A DNA stretch of 64,000 nucleotides from Spirochaetaceae bacterium. GTDB taxonomy: Bacteria > Spirochaetota > Spirochaetia > Treponematales > Rectinemataceae. Shown piece after piece: positions 45,635 through 53,814 of this stretch; the first letter of the stretch is position 1, and each line of letters opens with the position of its first letter. Position numbers and translations under genes: made by a program. The notes beneath the pieces were generated by a model that did not search any database, was not told where the DNA came from, and was given only the letters and a program-made list of their open reading frames with translations. Location of the stretch: contig JANYKC010000039.1 in NCBI GenBank assembly GCA_025358255.1, positions 62,001 through 126,000 of the forward strand, written 5' to 3'.

Positions 45635-46320
45635 GGCTGCTCCCGTTTCGCCGCGAGGACGATGAAGTCGATGAAGATGGACGGCGTATGGACCTCGTCG
45701 GGGTCGATCTCGCCGATCTCGACGATCTCCTCGGCCTCGACCATGACGAGGGCGCAGGCCATCGCCATGAGGGGATTGAAATTGCGGGCGGTCTTGGCGT
45801 ATTGGAGGTTGCCCGCCCTGTCCGCCCTCTTCGCCTTGAGGATGGCCACGTCCCCGGGCAGGGGAAGCTCGAGGAGGTAGATCCGGTCATTCACCGTGAG
45901 CTTCTGCTTGCCGATCTCGACCTCCGTCCCTACGCCGGTGGGCGTGAGGACGCCGCCAAGGCCCATGCCCGCGGCGCGGACGCGCTCGGCCAGGGTGCCC
46001 TGGGGAACGAGGTCCACGATGGTCTCTCCCGCGTTCATCTGGCGCTGGGTTTCCGGGTTGGTGCCGATGTGCGACACGATCATCCGGGAGAACTGCTTCC
46101 CTGCGATGAGGGGAGCCACGCCCGTCACGCGGCCGCTCTTGGGATCGGCGATGGCGCTGTCATTGCATACGAGGGTCATGTCCTTCGTCCCCTGGGCCGC
46201 GAGGGCGGCTATTATGCCGTCCGGCGAACCGCAGCCGAGGAATCCGCCCACATGGAGGACGGCGCCGTCCTTGATCTTCCTTGCGGCTTCCACCGCGCTT
46301 ATGACTGGTTTCGTTATCAC
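45631..46320 (-). CDS. atoD: CoA-transferase subunit alpha (acetoacetate/butyrate type)
   Basis: Alpha subunit of the CoA-transferase, 229 residues. The glycine-rich CoA-binding motif VGGFLGCGSPDGIIAAL (about 23-39) and GVGTEVEIGKQKLTVNDR are family landmarks. GTG start at 46320 with GGCGGAGGGAAAAA upstream. It lies 13 bases after kamE and overlaps atoA by four bases. Together with AtoA it would convert acetoacetate to acetoacetyl-CoA at the expense of acetyl-CoA or butyryl-CoA. Confidence 0.92.
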   Translation of the reverse strand: MITKPVISAVEAARKIKDGAVLHVGGFLGCGSPDGIIAALAAQGTKDMTLVCNDSAIADPKSGRVTGVAPLIAGKQFSRMIVSHIGTNPETQRQMNAGETIVDLVPQGTLAERVRAAGMGLGGVLTPTGVGTEVEIGKQKLTVNDRIYLLELPLPGDVAILKAKRADRAGNLQYAKTARNFNPLMAMACALVMVEAEEIVEIGEIDPDEVHTPSIFIDFIVLAAKREQP

Positions 46321-46333
46321 TTTTTCCCTCCGC

Positions 46334-47074
46334 CTATTCCCTCGCCTTTTCGGCGAGTTTTTTCACGACAAAGGTAGCCACGTGGTCCGCGTAGCATCCC
46401 TTCCCGAAGCCGGCATCGTAGCCGATCTCCACGGCGAGCTTGTTCGATATCCGTGGACCGCCCGCGATGCAGATGAAGCGGCCGCGCTCTCCCTTGGCCT
46501 CGAGCAGCTCGATGAAATTCACCAGGTTCTGGACATGGACGTCCTTCTGCGTGACCACCTGCGAGATGAGGATGGCATCGGCATTCACCTTCTCGGCGAA
46601 CTCGATGAGGCGCTCGTTCGGGATCTGGGCGCCGAGGTTGTGGGCTTCGAGCATCGAGTAGCGCTCCAACCCGTAATGGTGGTTGTATCCCTTCATGTTC
46701 ATGATCGCGTCGATGCCAACCGTGTGGGCATCGAAGCCCGTGCACGCGCCGACGATCACCACCTTCCTCCCAAACCTCTCCTTCACGAAGGCGCAGGTCT
46801 CGTCCATGCCCATGGACGCGTCCTCGCTCGCCGTATCGGCCCTCGCGGCCTCGTAGTCGACACCGATCTCGGTCTTGCCGTAGGCCACATAGAAGGTGAA
46901 GTCGTCGGAGACCGCCGCGGAGTTCACGACCTCGCATTCCTTGAAGCCCCAGGAGAGGACGAGGAGGCGCGCCGCCTCGCGGCCCTTGGGGCCGTCTGGC
47001 ACGGGCAAGGTGAAGGAAAGCTGCACCTTCCCGTCGTCCAGGGTGTCGCCGTATGGTCTGACAATGTTCGCCAT
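46334..47074 (-). CDS. kamE: Lysine 5,6-aminomutase beta subunit
   Basis: Cobalamin-binding small subunit of the adenosyl-B12 and PLP enzyme that moves the terminal amino group of beta-lysine (or D-lysine) to carbon 5. Of 246 residues, the first 80 form the dimerisation part and the rest the B12-binding Rossmann domain. The lower axial ligand motif is in GFDAHTVGIDAI (DxHxxG, about 115-120). The lysine in MNMKGYNHHYGLERY is in the position expected to hold PLP in the open form (inference from the known enzyme). Located 11 bases after kamD, with GGAGGGGAA before the ATG. Confidence 0.93.
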   Translation of the reverse strand: MANIVRPYGDTLDDGKVQLSFTLPVPDGPKGREAARLLVLSWGFKECEVVNSAAVSDDFTFYVAYGKTEIGVDYEAARADTASEDASMGMDETCAFVKERFGRKVVIVGACTGFDAHTVGIDAIMNMKGYNHHYGLERYSMLEAHNLGAQIPNERLIEFAEKVNADAILISQVVTQKDVHVQNLVNFIELLEAKGERGRFICIAGGPRISNKLAVEIGYDAGFGKGCYADHVATFVVKKLAEKARE

Positions 47075-47085
47075 TTCCCCTCCTC

Positions 47086-48735
47086 CTATCCCTTCGCCAC
47101 GCCAGCGGAGCTGGCATCGCCAGCGGAGCTGGCGCTGTAGTCCCGCCCGCGGCCTGGAAGTCCCAGGCCCGCCTTGAGGGCCTCTTCCACGGGGTTCCAG
47201 TAATTGTTTCCTTTCTTGACGATTCCCTCAAGCCCCTTGCCGCCATCCTTGGGCCGCTTCACCTCCGCGAACATCCCGGTGGAGATCGCGTCGAGGAGTC
47301 CCTTTTCCCCGATCTCGTGGAGGAACTCGATGGTCTGGGACAGGACCTCCTTCGCCCGGTTGACGACAAGGCCATCCTTCGCGAATTCGATCTCGTCGTA
47401 GAAGGACTCCATGCTGTTCATCACGTACTTGGCGTTTTCCACCGCGATGTAACGGTCCATCATGAAGGGCGTATGGATGGCCTCCGTGAGCATCCCGAGG
47501 AGGTGGATGCCCTGGTTCGTGGCCTTCGACACGAAATTGAACATGGTGTCCATCGCCAGTCCCTTGAAGATGTCGCCCGACATGAACTTGGTGGGCGGCA
47601 TGTACTTGAGGGGATGCTCGCTGAAGATCTCGCGGGCCATCTGGGCCTGGGAGAGCTCGTAAAGGAAGCCGTTCTTGATCCCGGGCTCCATCTCCATGGC
47701 GTGCCCGAGGCCCATGAGCCTGGCAGGCAGGCCCGCCGCGTAGCCGAACTGCTCGTTCAGGAACTGGCTCGCGAGGACGGTGAAGGCCTTCTCGTAGGCG
47801 TCGCTCGTGGTGAGGTAGTTGTCCTCCCCCGTGTTGATCGTGATGCCGGCGTAGGAGTTGATCATGCGGCTGAATTTCTGGTCCACGAAGGTCCGGTACA
47901 TGTTGATGTCGCGGAAAAGGATGCCGTACATCGAGTCGTTGAGCATCATGTCCAGGCGCTCGAGGGCGCCCATCGCGGCGATCTCCGGCATGCACAGGCC
48001 CGATGCGTAGTTGGTGAGCCAGATGTAGCGCTTCTCCCGCTCCCCGACCGCGTCGAGGGCCGCGCGCATGATGCGGAAGTTCTCCTGGGTGGCGTAGGTG
48101 CCGCCGAAGCCTTCCGTCGTGGCGCCGAAGGGCACGTAGTCGAGGAGGCTCTGGGCCGTGGTGCGGATGACGGCGATGACATCAGCGCCGCGGAGGGCGG
48201 CGGCCTCGGCCTGCTTCACGTCCTCGTGGATGTTCCCTGTCGCGACGATGAGGTAGAGGAGGGGATCGTTGTTCCTCCCTTTCCACTCCTCCATCTTCGC
48301 GCTGCGCTGCATGCGGTTGGCCTTCACCTTCCCTAGTCCGATGTCGACGAGCTGCGCGCCTTTGCGGCGGATGGCCTCACGGTCGCCCAGGGGCTCCGAG
48401 CCGACGCGGTAGCCTTCGGCGATGCGGCGGTTCAGGTCCGCCGTGCCGCCACCCGTTCGGATGAGGGCATTCACGTAGTGGACGAGGGCTCCGCCCTCGA
48501 GGGCTCCGCCCTCGAGCGTCGCCGGATCGGCGGCCCGAAGCTGGTCCACGATGAGGTTCGGGACGGGCACGCCATCGGCGTCGGCGCCATCGGCGCCGGC
48601 GATGCGCAAGGTGGCGCGCTCGACGGTCACGGTCGTATGCCCATCGATGAAATCAAGGACGGGCGCCACGATGCCTGAAGCGAGCGAGCGCGCTTCGGCG
48701 ATTTTTCCCTTCGACAATCCAAGTTTCTCTTTCAT
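47086..48735 (-). CDS. kamD: Lysine 5,6-aminomutase alpha subunit
   Basis: Large TIM-barrel subunit of lysine 5,6-aminomutase, 549 residues, binding PLP and the substrate at the barrel opening with the adenosyl group of B12. Family segments include KANRMQRSAKMEEWKGRNNDPLLYL, GFGGTYATQENFRIMR, INTGEDNYLTTSD and LMGLGHAMEM. Two short repeats sit at places where the family tolerates change: LEGGALEGGAL near residue 75-85 and ASSAGDASSAG at the extreme C-terminus, each from a duplicated 15-base palindrome. The rest is intact, so activity is expected. The ATG has GGAGAGGAT upstream. Confidence 0.94.
   Translation of the reverse strand: MKEKLGLSKGKIAEARSLASGIVAPVLDFIDGHTTVTVERATLRIAGADGADADGVPVPNLIVDQLRAADPATLEGGALEGGALVHYVNALIRTGGGTADLNRRIAEGYRVGSEPLGDREAIRRKGAQLVDIGLGKVKANRMQRSAKMEEWKGRNNDPLLYLIVATGNIHEDVKQAEAAALRGADVIAVIRTTAQSLLDYVPFGATTEGFGGTYATQENFRIMRAALDAVGEREKRYIWLTNYASGLCMPEIAAMGALERLDMMLNDSMYGILFRDINMYRTFVDQKFSRMINSYAGITINTGEDNYLTTSDAYEKAFTVLASQFLNEQFGYAAGLPARLMGLGHAMEMEPGIKNGFLYELSQAQMAREIFSEHPLKYMPPTKFMSGDIFKGLAMDTMFNFVSKATNQGIHLLGMLTEAIHTPFMMDRYIAVENAKYVMNSMESFYDEIEFAKDGLVVNRAKEVLSQTIEFLHEIGEKGLLDAISTGMFAEVKRPKDGGKGLEGIVKKGNNYWNPVEEALKAGLGLPGRGRDYSASSAGDASSAGVAKG
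47101..47133 (-). repeat. Tandem palindromic 15-mers at the kamD 3' end
   Basis: GCCAGCGGAGCTGGC at 47101-47115 and again at 47119-47133, separated by ATC. Each unit is itself an inverted repeat (GCCAGC-gga-GCTGGC). In frame, coding ASSAGDASSAG. Confidence 0.9.
48484..48513 (-). repeat. Tandem palindromic 15-mers near the kamD 5' end
   Basis: GAGGGCTCCGCCCTC at 48484-48498 and 48499-48513. Each unit is an inverted repeat (GAGGGC-tcc-GCCCTC). In frame, coding LEGGALEGGAL. Confidence 0.9.
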
Positions 48736-48748
48736 ATCCTCTCCATGT

Positions 48749-50482
48749 TCATGAGTTTTTTCCCATATCCGACGCCCCGTCCCGGCAGGCTTGGGCGAAG
48801 AAGGCCTCCGCCCTCGTGACGATCCCGCAATCCATGCCGAGCAGGGAGGCGATGGCGACGGCGTCGCTGCCCTTGAGCGCCGATTCCCCTTCGTCCACGA
48901 GTCCGTAGCGCATCATGCCGTTGATGCGCCGTATCCTTTCGCCCAGGGGCTCGTCATCCAGGCAGATGGCGCGGGAGGCCGCTTCGCGATCCAGACCCCG
49001 CACCCGGAGGTAACGGACCCCCTCGATGCGCGACAGGCCCCGGAAGTGCGTCGAGAAAAGCGCCCGTATCCCGTCCCTTCCCGCAAGGGCCTCGATCACG
49101 GCCGACAGGATGGCCTCCGCCTCGTGTGAGCTCGTGGTCCGGGCGAACTCGTCAAGGACGAGGAAGGCCCCGCCTTTCGCCTGGGCGAACGCCTCGACAA
49201 AGGACCGTATCTCGAAGCCGAAACCGGAGAGCCCCTCCTGGGCGGCCACGGGACGGGAGCGGCTCTCCCCCACGTAGTGGATGAAGGGATACACCGAAGT
49301 CGCATATCGCGTGGCAGGGACGAAGAATCCCGCCTGTGCCAGCACCTGGAAGAAAAGCGCAGTCTCCAGGGCTACGGTCTTCCCCCCCATGTTCGAGCCG
49401 AAAACGACGGCTATGCCCTCCTCCAGCCGGAAATCGAGGTTCACGTACCTGAGCGAAAGCCGTTCGCATTCCCAGGCGCAAGGCAGGAAAACGCCGCCGG
49501 CCATCTCCAATGGCGGCATCCTGCGTCCTTCGGCTTGCCCCTCGCCGGCTTCGGCTTTGCCCCGATCGGCGGACCACGGCAGGAGGGTCGGACGCTTGAG
49601 GGAAAAGCGCCTGGCCAGGAAAGCCCTAGCCAGCGCCAGGTCGAACCGCGTCACCGCCTCGGCGCAACGCCTGAGTTCGGGCAACGAGGCGGACACGAGG
49701 GAGGAGATCCTGGCGACAACCTCGGCTTCGATGAGCTTCTCCGCCTCCGCCGCCCCGTCGCGCTCGGCCAAGAGCCGCAAGTCCCCGACGGAAGGCCGGA
49801 GCCGGACCAGGAAGAAGGCTTCGTCGTAGATGTCGACACTGAAGGTCTCGCGGTCCTCGACAATCGAAGGGGCCTCGGCATGCCGCACGAGGGCGAAATC
49901 CCTGCCGCCAAAATCCAGCCCATGGATGCTTGCGGCCCGGAGCATCGCCGCGTTCTTGCGGGCCTCCGCCTCCCCATCCATCGCCGCGATCCTCCGCCTC
50001 GCTTCCCGCAGCCGGGCATCATAGGCGTCCGCGATGAAGAAGCTCTCGGCGTCCGATCCCCCGCGGTCCAGCTCCGAGGCAAGTGCGACCGCCCCGAAGC
50101 CGAGCCCGAACCGCGCGGCGGCTTCGGTCCCGACAAGGCCGCAGGCAGCACGGTAATTCGCGATGAATTTCTTCACCTGGAACAGTTCCACAAGCTCGTA
50201 GACCGCGCCTTCCTCGACAGGCCCGGCCGGGAAGCGGGGCATCCTTTTCAGGTGGAAGGTCAGGCGATCCATGCCGGCCGAAGACGCTCCCAAGGCATCC
50301 ATGAGGGCGAGCGCGGCCTCGGCATCGTCGTACATCCCCTCGATGCCGGCCTTGTCCGCGCTGACCCTCCGCGCTTCCTTCTCGTCCCTTCCCCAGGGCG
50401 TCAGGGGCTGGAACCGCTCCCAGAAAACGCCGACCCGCGAGAAATCCCAGGCCGCCTCGGTGCAGGCGCTTTTTCCTGTCAT
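48749..50482 (-). CDS. kamC: KamC, MutS-like ATPase (aminomutase reactivase)
   Basis: A 577-residue protein with a C-terminal MutS-type ATPase domain: Walker A VFGSNMGGKTVALE (about 356-369), Walker B FLVLDEFARTTSSHEAEA (about 433-450) and the ALFSTHFRGL switch. It lacks the mismatch-recognition domain. KamB and KamC always accompany kamDE in lysine-fermentation clusters and are named reactivase subunits of lysine 5,6-aminomutase, thought to restore the B12 enzyme after inactivation. That role is known from annotation and context and is not deducible from motifs. The ATG overlaps the kamB stop as ATGA; kamD follows after 13 bases. Confidence 0.85.
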   Translation of the reverse strand: MTGKSACTEAAWDFSRVGVFWERFQPLTPWGRDEKEARRVSADKAGIEGMYDDAEAALALMDALGASSAGMDRLTFHLKRMPRFPAGPVEEGAVYELVELFQVKKFIANYRAACGLVGTEAAARFGLGFGAVALASELDRGGSDAESFFIADAYDARLREARRRIAAMDGEAEARKNAAMLRAASIHGLDFGGRDFALVRHAEAPSIVEDRETFSVDIYDEAFFLVRLRPSVGDLRLLAERDGAAEAEKLIEAEVVARISSLVSASLPELRRCAEAVTRFDLALARAFLARRFSLKRPTLLPWSADRGKAEAGEGQAEGRRMPPLEMAGGVFLPCAWECERLSLRYVNLDFRLEEGIAVVFGSNMGGKTVALETALFFQVLAQAGFFVPATRYATSVYPFIHYVGESRSRPVAAQEGLSGFGFEIRSFVEAFAQAKGGAFLVLDEFARTTSSHEAEAILSAVIEALAGRDGIRALFSTHFRGLSRIEGVRYLRVRGLDREAASRAICLDDEPLGERIRRINGMMRYGLVDEGESALKGSDAVAIASLLGMDCGIVTRAEAFFAQACRDGASDMGKNS

Positions 50483-51399
50483 GCGAAACCGCCTTCGGCG
50501 TTGGCCACACGGAGGCCGCCGGCGCGCGGTCCTTCGGAATGCCCATAGGGATTCCAGGTGATGAAGGACTCGATTTCGCTGTCACCCAAGGCCCTGGCGA
50601 AGCGTTCCCTTTCCAGGTCACGCAGGATCACGACAAAGCCGGCGAAATCGCAGCCATTCCTCACGAAAAGGCCCCGCTCGCGCCTGAAAGCCGCCAAGGC
50701 GCCGCCATCGAGGAAGACCTTCGTGAAATCCTCGACGATGACGCCCGCGCTGTCCGCCGGAATGCGCTTCCAGGTCTCGAGGGTGAGAGGGCCGTCCATC
50801 GCGAAAACCAGGCCTTCTTCCCTGCCATCCGCCACGGGCAAGCGCTGCAAGGCATGCAGCAGCCTGATCCGCCGCACCTGCCGGTCAAGGTCCGACGGCG
50901 AGACCCGGAGGGCAAAGACGAAGCGGGCCCCGGAGAAGGAAGAGACCTGCGTTATGCGGCTGATGGCGCCATCCACGAGGACGGTCCTGGCCCAACCCTC
51001 CTCGAGGATCCGCTTGATGGCCCAGGCGGCGATCTCGTTGCGCTCCGGGCCGACAAGGGTCACGGCGCCGGCGCGGCCGGCGCGCGCCACCGCGAGCCTG
51101 CCCAAGGCGGTCGAACCGGGGAGCACCTCCAGGATCTCGGGAAGGCATCCGGTGGAGCGCAGGTAACGCTCTGCGGTCAGGAAAACCTCCCCGGGCCTGG
51201 CCTCGATGCGCGGCTTCCGCAGGCCGCTGAGGGCATCCTGGCCCTCCCCGTCGAAGCCGATGCCGAGGAAAGCGGCACGCTCCGCGCAGCCCCGCAGGAC
51301 CGTGAGGCAGGCGTTGAGCGTCGTCGTCTTTCCGCAATGCTTTTCCGCTCCGGTGATGAAGGTCACCCGGCCCAGGAAATCGGCTGCCTCGAGGCGCAT
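50479..51399 (-). CDS. kamB: KamB, P-loop aminomutase reactivase subunit
   Basis: A 306-residue protein with an N-terminal P-loop, ITGAEKHCGKTTTLNA (about 15-30), then FLGIGFDGEGQD and a long region with no other motif I know. Its place between kamA and kamC and its overlap with kamC match the conserved kamABCDE order of fermentative bacteria. It is believed to work with KamC in reactivating lysine 5,6-aminomutase. It lies 19 bases after the kamA stop. Confidence 0.83.
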   Translation of the reverse strand: MRLEAADFLGRVTFITGAEKHCGKTTTLNACLTVLRGCAERAAFLGIGFDGEGQDALSGLRKPRIEARPGEVFLTAERYLRSTGCLPEILEVLPGSTALGRLAVARAGRAGAVTLVGPERNEIAAWAIKRILEEGWARTVLVDGAISRITQVSSFSGARFVFALRVSPSDLDRQVRRIRLLHALQRLPVADGREEGLVFAMDGPLTLETWKRIPADSAGVIVEDFTKVFLDGGALAAFRRERGLFVRNGCDFAGFVVILRDLERERFARALGDSEIESFITWNPYGHSEGPRAGGLRVANAEGGFA

Positions 51400-51418
51400 T
51401 GAAGACCGCCCCGTCCCG

Positions 51419-52759
51419 CTAGTGATGGTCCGAGTTCTTCATGCGCGCCCCGCGGACAAGTCCCTTGGGCCTGAAGACCTTGTCCTCGCTCGCCACGAGG
51501 CGGGCGCCTCGCACCAGGCCCTCCGGTTCGATCGTCTTCTCCTCGCCGGAAAGCAGGCGGGCGACGCCGCAGGTCGCGTTGAGCTGGGGCTCGTCGTAGC
51601 AGATCCGGCACTTGCCGCAATCCTCCACGTAGCTTGATGGCTCGTCGTAGGTCGTGATCACTCCTTCATAATTGCGAAGGACCACGCGTTTCTCGTTGGA
51701 GGTGATGATGTAGTTCGGCATGGCGGGCGTCTTGCCGCCGCCGCCGGGGGCGTCTATCACGAAGGTGGGGATGGCCAGGCCTGAGGTGTGGCCGCGCAGG
51801 TTCTCCATGATCTCGATGCCCTTCGACACGCTCGTGCGGAAATGGGAGATGCCTTTTGAAAGGTCGCACTGGTAGATGTAGTAGGGGCGGACGCGGATCG
51901 TGAGGAGCTTCTGGAGGAGCTTCTTCATGAGGACAGGGCAGTCGTTCACGTCGCGAAGCAGCACGGACTGGTTCCCGATGAGGATGCCCGAATCGGCCAG
52001 CTTGCGGCAGGCCTCGCGCGCCTCGGCCGTGATCTCCTTCGGGTGGTTGAAGTGGGTGTTCACGTAAAGGGGCTGGTACTTCCTGAGCATGGCCACGAGG
52101 CCGTCGGTGATGCGCATGGGCATGACAACGGGAGTGCGCGTGCCTATCCTGATGATCTCGATGTGGGGGATGGCCCGGATCCTGGCGATGATGGTTTCCA
52201 GTTTCGCGTCGGAGAGGACCAGGGGATCGCCGCCGGAGATGATGACGTCGCGGATGATGGGCGTCCTCCGGATATATTCGATCGCCCTCTCGATGTTCTC
52301 CTCGTTCATGGTGATGTCGTCCTCGCCCACGAGGCGGCGGCGCGTGCAATGGCGGCAGTTCATCGAGCAGATATGGGTGACGAGGAGGAGGACCCGGTCG
52401 GGATAGCGGTGGGTGAGGCCGGGCACGGGCGAATCGACGTCCTCATGGAGGGGGTCGTCCCAGTCGCAGTCGTCATCGTGGGCTTCGGGAAGGCGGGGAA
52501 CGGCCTGGAGGCGCACCGGGCAGCCGGGATTGGCCGGGTCGATGAGGGATGCGTAGTAGGGCGTTATTGCCATCCGGAAGCGCTTCAGGACCTCGGTGAT
52601 GTCGACCTTGTCCTTCTCGGTGAGGGGCAGGACCTTCTCGAGGGTGGCCACGTCCTTGATGTCGTTCTTCATCTGCCAGTGCCAGTCACCCCACTGCTCG
52701 GGCGTGACATCTTTGTAGAGGGGGATGCGCTTATAATCGTAACTTGGAAATTCGTGCAT
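51419..52759 (-). CDS. kamA: L-lysine 2,3-aminomutase
   Basis: Radical SAM and PLP enzyme converting L-alpha-lysine to beta-lysine, 446 residues, first step of the pathway. The cluster motif is CSMNCRHCTRRR (about 131-142), followed by DVIISGGDPL. The PLP lysine region and TFVIDAPGGGGKTPAMPNY are conserved. C-terminal cysteines (CGKCRICYDE and ATCGVARLL) match the family's zinc site. ATG 52759 is preferred, as AAGGAG lies 7 bases before it; the ATG at 52777 overlaps that site. The last 35 residues contain repeated GLVRGARL/M segments, a small extra tail. Confidence 0.94.
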   Translation of the reverse strand: MHEFPSYDYKRIPLYKDVTPEQWGDWHWQMKNDIKDVATLEKVLPLTEKDKVDITEVLKRFRMAITPYYASLIDPANPGCPVRLQAVPRLPEAHDDDCDWDDPLHEDVDSPVPGLTHRYPDRVLLLVTHICSMNCRHCTRRRLVGEDDITMNEENIERAIEYIRRTPIIRDVIISGGDPLVLSDAKLETIIARIRAIPHIEIIRIGTRTPVVMPMRITDGLVAMLRKYQPLYVNTHFNHPKEITAEAREACRKLADSGILIGNQSVLLRDVNDCPVLMKKLLQKLLTIRVRPYYIYQCDLSKGISHFRTSVSKGIEIMENLRGHTSGLAIPTFVIDAPGGGGKTPAMPNYIITSNEKRVVLRNYEGVITTYDEPSSYVEDCGKCRICYDEPQLNATCGVARLLSGEEKTIEPEGLVRGARLVASEDKVFRPKGLVRGARMKNSDHH

Positions 52760-52777
52760 GAAAAAGCTCCTTATCAT

Positions 52778-52981
52778 TCACCACCGGGAGCACCGGGACC
52801 TGGCCGCGGGGGGACGGAGGGAAAAGGGAAAGAGGACCGGCAGCAGGGAAAAGGCCAGCGGGATGTATATACCTGCCTTCCCCCTAATTGCCTTCCCCAA
52901 TCCCCCCTTCCGATGCTCCCGGCGCTCTCATCCTCCCCTCAGTGCCCTCTGACCCGAATCAAATAATCGTACCGGGACCGT
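52778..52981 (-). promoter_or_regulatory. G-rich leader between kce and kamA
   Basis: A 204-base gap inside the operon. The minus strand is strongly purine-rich over 52860-52960, with G-runs of 6, 4 and 5 within 30 bases and a TATATA at about 52866. It could hold an internal promoter or a G-quadruplex-like element. No known riboswitch pattern was recognised and no gene fits. Confidence 0.3.
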
Positions 52982-53806
52982 CTAGCCGCGCAGTTTGAGA
53001 TACTTCCGGACCTCGTCGGGGGTGGCGGGGACAAGTCCCGCCTCATGTGAGATGCGCGCCGCCCTCTCGACGAGCTCGGCGTTGGACTTGGCCAGGACGC
53101 CCTTCGAAAAGAACACGTTGTCCTCGAAGCCCACGCGGATCTGGCCGCCGCGCGCGATCGCGCCGAACTGGGCCGGCAGCGAGGCCCGCCCAATGCCCAT
53201 CACGGTGAAGTCGGCGCCTTCCGGGAGTGCCTGGCAGAAGGCCTCGAGGTTGGCCACGCTGTAGGGCGCGGCCGCCGGCACGTTGAGGACGAAGCCATAG
53301 TGGTAGGGCGCCTCGAGGAGCCCTTCCTTGATGAGGATGCGGCTCGCGTAGACGTGGCCGAGGTCGAAGCACTCGAGGGTCGCCCTCACCTTGTGCTTCC
53401 GGAACTCGGCCGCGAAGGTCCGCATCGTCGGCAGGGTGTTCACGATGAATTCGTCGCCGAAGTTGACCGTGCCGCAATCCAGGCTGGCCATCTCCGGCCC
53501 GATGAGGCCGATGGGCCGCAGGCGCTCCTCGGGAGTGTCGCCCACCGCGCCGCCCGTGGTGATCTCGACGATGATGTCGCACTTCCTTCGCACGGCCTCG
53601 ATGACTTCCTTGAAGCGCCCGGGGTCGGCCGTGGGCTTGCCGTCGTCGGTGCGGACGTGGAGGTGGAGGATGGAAGCGCCCGCCGCGCGGACTTCCATGG
53701 CGGTCCGAACAACTTCCTCGACAGTCACCGGCAGGGCCGGGTTCTGGGCCTTGGTGGTCTCGGCGCCCGTGCAGGCGCAGGTGATGATTATCTTGCCGTC
53801 AATCAT
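52982..53806 (-). CDS. kce: 3-keto-5-aminohexanoate cleavage enzyme
   Basis: Condenses 3-keto-5-aminohexanoate with acetyl-CoA to give 3-aminobutyryl-CoA and acetoacetate. The 274 residues are a TIM barrel of the BKACE (DUF849) family. The N-terminus IITCACTGAE is followed by the zinc-binding HLHVRTDDGKPTAD (about 48-61), the acidic substrate segment IVEITTGGAVGDT and, later, LECFDLGHVY. RVGFEDNVF near the C-terminus is also typical. ATG 53806 with GGAGCGATC upstream. Between kat (8 bases) and kamA. Confidence 0.93.
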   Translation of the reverse strand: MIDGKIIITCACTGAETTKAQNPALPVTVEEVVRTAMEVRAAGASILHLHVRTDDGKPTADPGRFKEVIEAVRRKCDIIVEITTGGAVGDTPEERLRPIGLIGPEMASLDCGTVNFGDEFIVNTLPTMRTFAAEFRKHKVRATLECFDLGHVYASRILIKEGLLEAPYHYGFVLNVPAAAPYSVANLEAFCQALPEGADFTVMGIGRASLPAQFGAIARGGQIRVGFEDNVFFSKGVLAKSNAELVERAARISHEAGLVPATPDEVRKYLKLRG

Positions 53807-53814
53807 GATCGCTC

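Noticed and set aside
48749-50482. DNA mismatch repair protein MutS
   Set aside because: Only the ATPase region is MutS-like, the mismatch-recognition domain is absent, and the position in the kam operon identifies it as KamC.
52778-52981. Lysine or cobalamin riboswitch upstream of kamA
   Set aside because: I could not find the conserved core sequences of either class; the region is a simple purine-rich tract.
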